This document shows, one piece after another, positions 13,170-23,944 of a stretch of DNA of 64,000 bases. Origin of the DNA: Trachelipus rathkii. Its lineage: Eukaryota > Arthropoda > Malacostraca > Isopoda > Trachelipodidae. The translations under genes and the position numbers were made by a program. The notes under the pieces were generated by a model. The model did no database searches, had not been told where the DNA came from, and worked only from the letters and a program-made list of their open reading frames with translations. Each line of letters begins with the position of its first letter. Positions within the stretch are counted from its first letter, which is position 1. The stretch is taken from the NCBI GenBank assembly GCA_015478945.1, contig JABUQX010022042.1:1-64000 (forward strand). Direction: 5' to 3'.

Positions 13170-14580
13170 GATATTTCTTGATTTTTCATAGAATTATCAG
13201 GTATCTATTGGCACCAGTCGCCATTGCAGCTGGAGTTCAAATCCAAAGGTAGAAACAGTGCTATCTGGGCTGCCTGTCCAGCCACCGCCTATTGATGCAG
13301 AAAAAAGCGATTGACTGTGAAGACGCATCCAATTTCCCAGTCTGCGACTCTCTCTGGTTTCGATACATGTGCTTCCCTATGGACGTCGAGACTGAGTGTT
13401 CTTTCCAGACCTTTGAAGATGTGAGGAGTTACCTTCTGTAGAGCCTCCATGCTTCCACCACCATAGTTTCGCTGAATGTGAATGAGGGCTTTTTGAAAAA
13501 AATGGCTATAAACAGGATCAGAGGTCAATGCCCTATGGAGAAGAAGGTGGAAGAGTTTATTGTGGGGCGTACCGAACTCGAGAACGGCCAACGTACTTGC
13601 AGCAGCGAAGGGAAAGTGACATGGAAGGAAGGACTACTACTTCAAATGCATCTGTGATGCTGTGAATTACGCTTGACTACCTCAAGGTCAACGTCATGCC
13701 AAAGATCAACAAGAGTAAAGTTGCTCTCATTGTAAATAAGTGGTTGCAGGCGAAATCGACAGAAAGCCTGTCAGGCCTAGCTTTTAACAATGAGAAGGTG
13801 CTCGCATTGAAATGCTTAATAAGGTAAAATGTTGGCAATGCCAGTCTAGCGCTTGAGCGGTGGAAGCGATGTGTATCTACCCTTGGCAACAGATAATTTA
13901 TACAGAGCTAAGAGGATATTCTCTGCCTTAGAGGATGAAAACTTTATATGCTCATGTTTTATTTGACAGAGGGAACACTACAATATGCTGGGCAGAATGG
14001 CCCAGAACCTAGTTATTGTATATATTTTATTATTAGAAATTTTATACATTTCGCAATTCTTTGATATTTTATTTCAAATCCTTTAATAACTTTATAGATC
14101 TGATTTTTTACATACATTATTGAATCTATAACATCAGAAAATTAATTAAGCAAATAGAAATAATTATAAAACACCTGAGAAGCAAAGGGAAAAAAATTAA
14201 ATTATTTTAATAAAGATATCCAAAATTTTCACAAAAATAGTTATATAAAGCATGTAGTGCCAATATTCCTATTTGTTGTGGGTCGTGTCGGTTAAAGAAA
14301 CTGAAAATTTATATTATTATCTATAAAACAGGTGAAAAGAAGAGATGTAGATAAATTTATTTTTCATTTTCTTTAAAATCCAAAGTCGTGTTTTTTTAAC
14401 ATTTTTATTTATAATAAAATGAAATACATAATATATGTTTGATTTATTTCGGTTATCGCCCCCTTATCGGCGATATTTTTATAACGAGTTATCGGATATC
14501 GGTTGTCGATGATAAGGCTGCTTCGGTTATCGATTTTATCGGTTATCGATCACGATAACATTTTTCGTTATCGGGCCCAA
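13170..14580. other. unassigned region with two short minus-strand frames
   Basis: Two adjacent minus-strand reading frames (13889-13677, 70 codons; 13591-13289, 100 codons) have balanced, protein-like composition, unlike the microsatellite frames. I recognise neither. Each lacks a convincing start or splice context. They may be fragments of one decayed mobile-element gene, as they lie end to end with a frame change. From about 14000 the sequence is AT-rich and without coding signal, ending in TCGGTTATCG-type repeats at about 14450-14580. Confidence 0.3.
14440..14580 (+). repeat. short imperfect TCGGTTATCG repeats
   Basis: The words GGTTATCG and ATCGGTTATCG, with close variants, recur at least five times in about 130 bases (for example near 14450, 14485, 14524 and 14540). 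They form a degenerate tandem or clustered minisatellite directly before an AT microsatellite. Confidence 0.55.
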
Positions 14581-14589
14581 TCTATCTAT

Positions 14590-14985
14590 CTATCATTATA
14601 TATATATATTATTATATATATACATATATTATATACACAATATATAATATCATTAAATTATATATATACTTATTAATATTTTTATACTAAAATAATATAT
14701 ATATTATATATATACGTATATATATATATAGATATATAAATATAATTATATTAATAATGGTAATAAGGCTTTTGCCCCCTCCCCTGGAAAAATTTATCTA
14801 GCGGACGCCATGTTATATATCATATATACTACTATATATATATATATATATATATAATATTTATATATATTATCTTATATATATGCAGGTTTTATATAGT
14901 TAATATATATTATATATATATAACTCATATATATATATACATAATTATATAATTAAATATATATATATATATATATAATTGTGGC
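14590..14985. repeat. AT microsatellite block
   Basis: Imperfect (AT)n with a short unique insert at about 14750-14815. Confidence 0.85.
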
Positions 14986-15059
14986 GTCTGGTGAAAGTGT
15001 GGGACTGCGACCAACCACCGATGAGTCCAAAGCAGCTCCCCGGGACGAAACGCCAATTT

Positions 15060-15789
15060 ATCGCGAAAACGCTCACTCTCTTCAACATCATCTAGTCTTC
15101 AGCTAATGAAGGTGATTCTTCCACAGCGACCATAACCCCTTCATATTGGTGTACATGACGGGAAGTAAGACGAGTGACCAGTGCCACAACGAACACCAGC
15201 CAGCATCCCATCTTTTCTCAAAGTTGTTCGCGCTGGTAAGTATTCATATATAATATTTGTATATTATTAATATATGAGTTATTGTATTTGCCATTAAAAC
15301 TAATCGTTGTAACGCGTGCAATACATCAATTAAGTTTTCTTCTGCTAGGGGCGCTGCTATGTTTTGGTCATCCTGTAACGCCGTGTAACTTGTGCTTCTC
15401 ACTGCAGGTGCATACCAACTGCACGTAAGAGTAAGTGTACAGAGTGGTCGAAGCCTTACTCAGTGGCTTTTAATAAGTGTGACAATACCTGTGCTCTCAT
15501 TCTGATCAGCTGACCTAAACGTTCCTTATCCAGGTGCGCAGAGAGGGAGTATGTGCTCACCGCATTGGTCACTCAGGGACGGAGTTCTGTGGCGATGCTG
15601 GTGGAAGGGGGGCACTTGTGAATCACCTATACCTGAATGATGATCAAAGCAAGCCCTCCACGGATCGAGAATCACATATTTCGACAGATTACATCGCGAA
15701 CAATATGATAAACGCTCACTTCTCTTTCAACATCATCTAGTCTTCAGTTAATGAAGGTGGGGTTCTTCAACAGCGACCATAACCCCTTC

Positions 15790-15793
<4 letters not shown>
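15060..15793 (+). repeat. direct repeat pair of about 90-100 bp, 630 bp apart
   Basis: Positions 15060-15147 and 15693-15793 share long identical words, including CAACATCATCTAGTCTTCAG, TAATGAAGGTG and CAGCGACCATAACCCCTTCA. The unit between them shows no recognisable protein; a 68-codon frame at 15534-15740 overlaps the second copy. The arrangement could be a duplicated segment, or terminal direct repeats of a small element with about 530 bp of interior. Confidence 0.75.
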
Positions 15794-15851
<58 letters not shown>

Positions 15852-15956
15852 ATATATTATATATATAATATATATATTATATATTATATAATATATATTA
15901 ATTTATACTATATATATATATATATATTATATATAGTTATATAATATTATAGTAAG
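15787..15956. repeat. (AT)n microsatellite
   Basis: A long nearly pure (AT)n run that starts immediately after the second copy of the 15.7-kb direct repeat. Confidence 0.9.
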
Positions 15957-16770
15957 ATTTTTTTCCCCCTTGGTGACTTATCCAATATTTTCTAGGTATT
16001 ATACCAGAGCAAGTCAAACATAAACATAACAACATCACTATATTAAACACAAATATAATAACTGCTCAAAAAAGAAGATCATAGAATCAGTATACATTTA
16101 CAATAAAAATAACTTCAATAACAATTGGTGAATATAGGCTCGATTTCAGTACAAAAATTCTATAATTCATTAATAAACTACTTTCATCAAACTAAAACTG
16201 AAATAACAATCCAACCAAATCATTCCCAAAATTTCCATACCAATTCCATGACTCAGTATTATAAGCCACTCAGTCTTCACCGAAGGATAGTGTAATCGAT
16301 AAACCGACACGAAAGCTTCGAAGCTACCTTAAATTAAAAATGTATAGTGTTTTTAATATTTATTATAGAATTATAAGTGTACTCGTGTATAAATTAAACA
16401 TAGTTATGAACTCCCAATTTTCAGTCCACCTGTGATTAAAAATAAAATAATTTTTACTAATCGCCCACCATGAGTTATACGTTAACATAAATTGAATAGT
16501 CACCAAGGAGAAAAAAAATCTTCTATAAAATTTAAATATCTGGCGTTTTAAAGCTGGTTTATTAACATATAAATATATTATATTATTATAATATATATAT
16601 TAAATATTAATTAATATATTAATATGTATATATATTATAATATATATAATTAAAGTATAGTTTATTATATGTATATATTAGTATATTAATATATATATGA
16701 GTGAACTATGGACGATAAATTATTTTAAATAATAAAAAATACAAAAGAAAATTTACTGTTTTCTATAACT
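15957..16770. other. non-coding AT-rich DNA, probable PSMA4 intron
   Basis: It lies directly downstream (on the minus strand) of the PSMA4 exon's donor site, so it is inferred to be intron. It holds an AT microsatellite at about 16563-16705 and no reading frame of note. The next PSMA4 exon was looked for by its expected residues and not seen. Confidence 0.5.
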
Positions 16771-16773
16771 CAC

Positions 16774-16940
16774 CTCCATATTGTGTATATGCTTGTTTAA
16801 TATCACAAAGTCTAACAACTAATTGCTCCACAGGCATTGGTTCACCAAATTGCAGTGTATGCCTCTGGGCAATAGCTCTTAATTCATTGGTCAAAACATT
16901 TGCATCTGAAGTAATACCTGCTACGCTGCAAGCAATATCG
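16774..16940 (-). CDS. PSMA4: proteasome subunit alpha type-4, one internal exon
   Basis: The 167-bp exon translates on the minus strand without a stop to about 55 residues. It begins [20 protein letters not shown] and ends [11 protein letters not shown], a near-exact match to the part of PSMA4 that in animals reads [19 protein letters not shown]...[15 protein letters not shown]4 is one of the seven alpha subunits of the outer rings of the 20S proteasome, in cytosol and nucleus. A TTTTTTTCAG acceptor precedes position 16940 and a G/GTGAGT donor follows 16774, so this is a spliced exon and not a retrocopy. The exon starts at codon position 3 and ends at position 1. The exons for the N-terminal alpha-subunit signature (YDSR...SPEGRL) and for the later RPFGVSLL region were not found. 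Either the introns are long or the exon is orphaned by rearrangement. It lies in opposite orientation to RIC1. Confidence 0.93.
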
Positions 16941-17715
16941 CTGAAAAAAATAAAACAGCCAATAATTAATCAAACTGATACTCATAACACGACATCTGTG
17001 CAAATTCCAATGTATAATTAATTATAACTCAGTTGTAATGGATACCAAACTTGAACTTAATGATACCATATATTATGCTATTTTGATTACTAACAAAGCA
17101 TAACGCATGTGAAGTTGTGTGCTGGAAAAACAACACCAAAAAAGGTTCTATGATTTAAACCAATCTTTCGCTCATTTTACTTTTTAACATTAAAAATACT
17201 TCATTAAGTACATACATTCTATCAATACACTACTAGTTTTAACAATCTTTACTTCAACAAACGAGTTCCTACTATTCCTTTATAAAGTTACCAAATTGTG
17301 AGAACTACCTAAAAAATTGTTTATCATCAAATTAGCTAGTCTCTTATTTTGTATATAATCATAAACATATAACGCAAGGAATATATTAGAAAAAAACATA
17401 CACAATAAAATACTGGTTAATTCAACATCATCATCCCACTACTTTCAAACTACTCATGCTCGTTACAAATGACACAATGGGAAGATACCTATTCAATATC
17501 AGCTAACAAATCCTTATAAAAATAATAATTTAAAAGTATCAGATCAGAGTTTAGAAGACATGAATAGAGCTAACAAAATGTAAGGACTAAGAAATAATAA
17601 ATCGTAATGTAAATTATAAATGTAAGGAAGTAATTGGTAAGCTCTATAATGATTATGCTAGACTACTGATTAAGTATACTGTGCACAGGTTTGGGTTTCT
17701 TATCTAAGGAAAGAC
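16941..17715. other. non-coding DNA, probable PSMA4 upstream intron
   Basis: It lies upstream of the PSMA4 exon's acceptor on the minus strand. It is AT-rich without long simple repeats or recognisable coding sequence. Confidence 0.5.
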
Positions 17716-17717
17716 AT

Positions 17718-18207
17718 TAAAGCCATTTTCGTTTTTGCATTTGTGCTTACGAAACGTAAGAAATGCTCGAATTTGCGTCAAACTTAGCGCAAAATCGTGA
17801 AAACTGCTTACCAAACGTAAGGAATTTTCTTAATTCTGTAAGGTTGCTATTTTCCGTGCCTGCCGAATTTAGCATGTTCTTACGAAAAAATGTAAACAAA
17901 CAAGATGGGGGCGTGGTAGGCCCGTTTGAATTGATGAATGTCTCAGTCAATAAAATTAACTTTAAATCTAATTTCTTCCAAACCGATAAACTCCACAATA
18001 ATAGTTGATCAGTTATTTGTAATATGAACAATTTATTATTTTTTTTCCAAAAGTACGTGATCCATCACAACAGCTGATTCTAATTGTTTGTAAACAAAAG
18101 TGACTTTTATAAGAAAGAGCGTTCGCTTATGCACGAATTTCGTGCTAAAACTGGATAAGCATTTCTTATCGAGCGTAAGCACAAATGCCAAAAACGAAAA
18201 CGGTCTA
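17718..18207. mobile_element. MITE-like inverted-repeat element, about 490 bp
   Basis: The left end (from 17718: TTAAAGCCATTTTCGTTTTT, continuing GCATTTGTGCTTACG and AAGAAATGCT) is the reverse complement of the right end (AGCATTTCTT, CGTAAGCACAAATGCC, AAAAACGAAAACGGTCTAA, ending at 18207). The arms match for about 50-55 bases with few differences. The interior holds further inverted or repeated CTTACGAAA/CTTACCAAACG words. The short frames on both strands here are by-products of this symmetry. The termini TTAAAG/TCTAA hint at a TTA or TTAA target, but this is not certain. Confidence 0.7.
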
Positions 18208-18224
18208 ATATGCTGGAAGCAGTG

Positions 18225-18425
18225 CAGCACGATCAAGAAGAATGATTTTGGGATTGATAACTGGAGTTACAAGGATAGACTAAAAGAACTGGGAATGTTT
18301 TCTGCAGAAAAGAGGATTCTTAGAGGAGATATGATTCAAGTTTTCAAAATGTTTTCGTCATTTGACGATGTTGATGTGAGAAAGTTTTTTTTTAGTTTTT
18401 TTAATTCATTTTTAATCCCTTGCCC
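18225..18425 (+). mobile_element. short non-LTR retrotransposon fragment
   Basis: The plus-strand frame at 18100-18429 contains YKDRLKELGMFSAEKRILR followed by GDMIQVFKM. This resembles the conserved 'YxxRLxxLGLFSLExRRLRGDLI' stretch that lies downstream of the reverse transcriptase in CR1-type and related LINEs. Only this 50-60-residue block is left. It lies immediately beside the inverted-repeat element. Confidence 0.55.
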
Positions 18426-18429
18426 TTGA

Positions 18430-20240
18430 TGATTATTATTTTTGATAATCCTTCAAATGAAATATCATTTGGTTTTGCATGTTAGCTTAGTTGACATATT
18501 TGTTAATAATAATCTGGCATAACAATTATTTTTTTTTTACAAGTAAACCACCACTCACAAGCAGAGTCCTTTTGAGGGGGCAGAATGATAATAAAAAAAT
18601 AATGGGAAATCCTAACCAATTGAAAACCTAACGCAAATCTCCGATTTGACTGCAGAAAGAGGCCTTAAAGAGAGGGAGATTAAATAAAACAAGAAAAACA
18701 GATGAAGGCAGAGTTCCACAGAAGAAGTGGATAGAAATGCGGCACCACAACGAACCAGCCTAGGGTTTTCAACATTAACACAAAATTCATGAGAAAGCAG
18801 GGCAACCCTTGTGCTACGAGGGCGACGCAGATGCTGATGGGGGTGGAGCTGAGAGAGGAGTCAACTCCCTTGAGCACTTTCTGTACATGATACCTCTTTT
18901 AGACAAATAGTGAGCCAACATTCATGAGAGATAGGGTCAGGGAGTTGAAAGAGGGGACAATTTGTGGAGAAGCTACAAGGCCTTTAGAACCAACCCTATC
19001 AAAATAAAGGATGAGAACAATACCAGCACAGGGTGGAAAGGGACTATATATAATTGGGTAACTGTTGGGAAGAAAAATTCAACGTGTTGTGCGGTGCTCA
19101 CCCGACCCTAATTTGCGCATCACTAAGCACAATTCCTTATTCAATGAGGTTGATATTGCGGAGATATCCTCTCGGCTCAAAATTTGTTCAGTAATTCAAC
19201 TCGTTTAATTTCTTGTACCAATGGCAAAGAAGAAATAAATAGTATCTAAAAAAAACTAATAAAATCATTTAGTATCCTAGTAGATTATGTTTAATAGATT
19301 TTAGGATTTGTAAGTTAAATATTGTCATATTATATTTTATTTCTATTGCTTACGTCCAGCTCGTTGAATAGTGAGCGTTTTTCGTACTTGTTTTAAGGGT
19401 TCTTAAAGTAAATAATAGTTGACGATAATATTTTTAATTTCATGGGCACATACTAAATAAAGCACAATTAAATAGAAAATAATGTTATGCTGTAAATTTG
19501 TTTTATTTACTCATTAGTTTGACATCCGTGTAAATACTGTTCATATTTTCTTGGGGAAAGAATTATTATTATTAACCCTCACGTTAACGTAACCACCTTA
19601 CTGTAGTGGAGGGACTCGGATACCTTCTTGCTTTCGTAGTGACTTTAGTTTTTTTTTGCCTTCCTGTGGGAACTAAACATCTTATATAAGATCTGGCCCT
19701 TTCAGTACTGTTTTTGTATTATTTTGTTTAGGGCTTTCCCCTGTTGTTAGTATACTGACACAATATAGCCACATTCATGTGTGCTGTGTTGCTCCTTGTA
19801 CATCAACTTCCCCAAAAAATATATATACCTATATTAAATATTTTTTATTATTTAGCCGTCCTATTTGAAGAGGCAATCATGATAGGAGCCGAAACCGACT
19901 CGTCCATTTTAGCCTGTGATAATACTACTTTGCACCAACCTTTGGTCTTAGTGGAGAAAACAGTAAAGTCCAATACATATTTTCTATATTTTGACTTGGT
20001 GATGTTATATATTAAGAAGTGTTTTTTATCTGATTTTTTTTCCTTTACTATATGTTTGCTATACCGATTTTTTAGATTTTTATGTTAGAGGACCATAGGT
20101 GTTATCCTTCATCATTCCACGTCAGTGCTCAGAAGGAACCTTAGGTATCCCATGCGTGGGGAAGATTGCCAATTACCTGTAGTACGACTTCTCTTAACTT
20201 TCTCATGCTCTGGAGTTGCTTCTTCATCAGGTTTAAATAT
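18430..20240. other. unassigned non-coding DNA
   Basis: There is no recognisable gene. At about 18580-19060 the sequence is less AT-rich and may be an unidentified repeat remnant. The frame at 19777-20088 is dominated by Tyr/Phe/Leu low-complexity codons and is not credible. Confidence 0.4.
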
Positions 20241-20242
20241 TA

Positions 20243-20350
20243 ATATATAATAATTATATATTAGTATATATATATATATAATATATATATACTATATAAT
20301 ATTAGTATATTATATACCTATCGAGTATTGTATATATCTATATATATACT
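20243..20350. repeat. AT microsatellite
   Basis: Imperfect (AT)n adjoining the LINE fragment that starts at about 20.45 kb. Confidence 0.8.
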
Positions 20351-20449
20351 GGTCTATTATTGTAGTGATGTCACGCGTGAGAGGGATTCCGTTATATATA
20401 CCGATATCTAATTAGTAATATACTACCCTTACGTACGGAGTATATCGAT

Positions 20450-21715
20450 AAAAACGTTTCTCCACCTCACCCACCCCCTCTTATTTCACCTTGGGCGGCT
20501 CTTTCCAATATGACTGGGGGTCAAGGTGCACAACATGCACCGGAAACAGAAAGGCATTTATATGAAGAATATTTGGCGCCAACGCTTCCGACAAAGAGAA
20601 AGCCCAGCCCCTACCCCCAGCCCCGTCCTTTTCATAGCCTGCTTTCGAGGCGGGTGAGAACTCGTCTCGCAATATCCAGAAAAATAACCACACCTTAGAT
20701 CTTCACTCCGAGAAAACCCTTGAAGATCACACTAATGGCATCTGCGTCAATTGTGGGGTTCATCCTTGTGAACCAGTGTGTGTTCCTAGGAAAATTTTAA
20801 GTCTTCTCCTTCACAAAACTCCGAGGTGAGCGCTTCGCCATAGTTACCGGAGACCCGTTCGTGGGGCTGTCTGACCAGCACTCGGTCATTTCTGCTGCCG
20901 TGCCAAGGGATTCGCCTTCTCTGAATACTGCATCCCGTCCAGCGAGGTATGGTCTGAGATCCAGCATATGCACCACCCTACGCATCGCTCAAACCAGTAC
21001 TCTCTCATTTATCATACCCATATTTAACGACCCAACCTATATGCTTCGACAGCCAGAGTTCATGCTCTGTGAAGAGTACACCATTCATCCTTCCTCATTT
21101 TATCCAGAGATGCGCGGCGCAGAGAGAGAGCGAGAGAGTTGATCCTTCTGGAAACGATACTTGCTCACTTCCTACGATCTATGACTTATTTTTTTCCAGG
21201 AGTCTATAGTCAACCATAGACTGGATATAAGCGAGTAACACATAACACATACCGAGACTACCGTGTAAGCCGACCTCCAGCCGCCACTCCTCCATGCATT
21301 GTCTCCTGAGAGCATCCTCTCACAGTGGATTAAGTTGCACTCACAGCCACCTTCCTGCCATGTCCACAACTTTCCACCTCCATCTTGCATTCTGCATCCG
21401 TTTCTTCTCTTTTCTTTTCCTTCATATAATTATGTCTAAGATATGTTAAACTCAGTACACTTTGTTTCCAGCTGCAGTCACTCATTTATTAATCTCGGTT
21501 ATCTATACAGCACATACCTCGAGAGAGATACTGTCCTCACTCACAATATCATATATTCCTTACTCGTTATCATACGTGTTTACTTCAACCTTCTCCTTTT
21601 ATTCTATCACTTCTGCAAGTATATCTCTAATCCAATTGCTCTTCATATGCTCTCTTGCGTGGATACGATCTCATGGGCGCATTATATTCCGCATACTAGT
21701 TTTAGTATAGTGTAT
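20450..21715 (-). mobile_element. LINE family A copy, decayed 3' part
   Basis: The sequence runs parallel to the better-preserved minus-strand copies at 29.7 and 32.4 kb. It contains the 3'-UTR-like CATCGGAA/AAAGGCATTTA words and AGAAAGCCCAG near 20530-20610. It also contains the coding-strand complement segment with CACCTTCCTGCCAT, ACTCTGCAT and TGTCCTCACTCACAA near 21345-21545. The copy is more diverged than the others and carries a small GA run near 21120. It is on the minus strand relative to its RT gene, and limits are approximate. Confidence 0.6.
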
Positions 21716-21719
21716 CTAT

Positions 21720-22290
21720 AAATAAGTAATAATATTATATAAGTTATATTATATATAATTAATTTGATTAAAGATATATATATAGAAGAAAAAAAATAAA
21801 TTTATAAATATAGATAATAAATTATTAAATTATGATGATAGTTAAATCCATGACTAATCCTTTATAGAAACTATAATCGCTCTTTAAACTATAAAATAAT
21901 ATTAATTATTAATTTGTTTATAGTACTAGTATAGTATTTTTTCTCACCGTTGCCTCTTTGACCTCAACGTGTCGCGGGTTAAGCTGACGGCTTAACCAAA
22001 TACGTGATAGAGCAGTAAATAAAAAAGAATCTGAAGCATGTCACGACAAACATGTGACATAAACGTCGAAAAGAAACTATATAATTATCAATTATTACAG
22101 TTGCATCAATACACTGTTACATATATATATAAATGATAAGTACTGCTCTTCTTTAATAACTTGCAAAAATAAAAATTTAATAAAACTGTCTATATTAATA
22201 TATATACATAAATGATACCCTACTACTATAACGTTACTAATTATCTAATTAGCTATCTATATAGCTTAAAGGTAAAATGATAGGTGATGT
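21720..22290. other. AT-rich non-coding spacer
   Basis: It lies between two oppositely oriented pieces of LINE family A and has only AT-rich sequence with short TATATA runs. No coding signal. Confidence 0.5.
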
Positions 22291-22329
22291 ATTTCAAATA
22301 TAAAGTATATGTATATATATATACAGATG

Positions 22330-22770
22330 GAGAACAAATCTATAAGACTTGCAAAGTGAAGAAGAAAAATTGATAAAATATGAAGGAATGAATGAACGTA
22401 TTAGAGATTTATGTGGTGTGAAGAAAGGAAATGAGAGATGGTATGAAAGTACGTTGTGTAAATGGTTTTGGTCATGGCTGTAATAGGATGAATGATTAAG
22501 GTCGAGGTTTTGGTTAGGTGATGTAGTAGTGACCTGGGATGAGTGTGGTTGGAATACACGATGGAACACCAGGATTCTGGGAGATTACTGCAAATAATGA
22601 AGAAAATAGTGGAATGAGTCAGTAAAAGATGTCTAGAGGAGAGAAATGAAGTTTGGGATGGTGCGAATAAAATATAATTAGGTGCATAATAGGAGAAGAT
22701 ATGGTGGGATTTTTATGAGCGTTTTGAGTTGAAGGGAGGGAGTTATGGTAGTGGTCCCATCCTGGACACC
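22330..22770 (+). mobile_element. LINE family A copy, C-terminal tail fragment
   Basis: The plus-strand sequence encodes, across frame breaks, residues such as GVKKGNE, an RWFGH-like block (CKWFW) and WNESVKDV. It is followed by the AGGTGCATAATAGGAGA nucleotide word that also occurs in the other copies (34.3-35.5 and 47.3-48.4 kb). This is the end of the LINE ORF downstream of the reverse transcriptase. It is heavily decayed and lies in opposite orientation to the copy at 20.45-21.7 kb. Confidence 0.6.
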
Positions 22771-23940
22771 GTGTGTATGAAGTTGAACACTATAAAATTT
22801 TGACGCATAAATTATGTGTTATAAGTGTATGTGGTCCCAATCGTGAGTTTTCCGATGAGCTCAAAGGTTGGAATAATTTACTGACTTTATTTAGCGGACT
22901 GATTTATTCTCACTTAATTAGTATGTTATATGTGAGGGGATTGGTAAGGTTTTTGGTATTAATCTTTTATCGACTTGTGTCATATATTTCTTCACTAACT
23001 ATTTCCTTTCAGCGATTAGCACTGTCACGGCACTCACTTCACAACACATAATGCCTAATACAAATGCCCCTTTTGTTTCCAAAAGAATCCCTCACGGACT
23101 CGGATGGAAGAGCGGATGTGACTTGCCTAACTAATTATATTTATAATATAATATATTATTACTGTAATACTCAAGATAAACCAGCGTTAGGCTATATTAT
23201 TTATTATATATATATAAATATGATATCAAACAAATAAAAACTCCTTATAAAAACACTATTACGTTATATATATATATATAGTGAGAGTCACTAAACTGTA
23301 TACTAAGTCCTTTATATTAATAGTATATATAACATAATCACTAATAGTAACTAATATAATATATATATAAACAAAAGTGGCTCATCCGTGTACAAATGGA
23401 GAAGTTAAACAGTACGTTTAATTCTTAGAGTCGCGGTAACCGAAATTTAAACGTGCGAGTTAATCCATTAAAATAGCGTTTATCTGGATAAAGAATGTAG
23501 CGGAAGTATAACTAGTAATCGTTATACGATTGAACCGTCTTTAAAATTTTTATTTTTCAGTTTATATCGCAAATTGCATCAAAGTTTTCCATTTGAAAAG
23601 TATTATAATCAGTATATTGTAATATGGCAGAAGCCCTATTCAAGGTAGGGATATGGTTGGCTACATACAAATTTCATACCGCTTAGATCTAAATTACGCA
23701 GCTGAACATAGACGTACAGGCTTTTACAAGTGAAGGAAGAATTATTCAGAACCAGAGAAAACACAGAAAATGGAAGAGTATAAATGATTTCCACACAGAA
23801 CTATAAGTGGGGAAGGATAAAAAACAGGAATACAACCGCAGCAAACTGCTACTGGAGTTACCAATTATCTATCAGAACAAAACTCGTTAGCGCAGATTAA
23901 CAGTAAAGCCCTACCTTGTGCTACTTAGGGCAGTCGTATA
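22771..23940. other. unassigned non-coding DNA
   Basis: There is no recognisable gene. It has AT microsatellite pieces near 23200-23290 and 23330-23370. The frame at 22773-23051 is not conserved and has no supporting context. Confidence 0.4.
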
Positions 23941-23944
23941 AAAG

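Noticed and set aside
16774..16940. processed pseudogene of PSMA4
   Set aside because: Consensus acceptor and donor sites sit exactly at the ends of the conserved block, as expected of a genuine exon.
17747..18236. overlapping frames on both strands of 80-94 codons
   Set aside because: They arise from the symmetry of an inverted-repeat element; no family resemblance.
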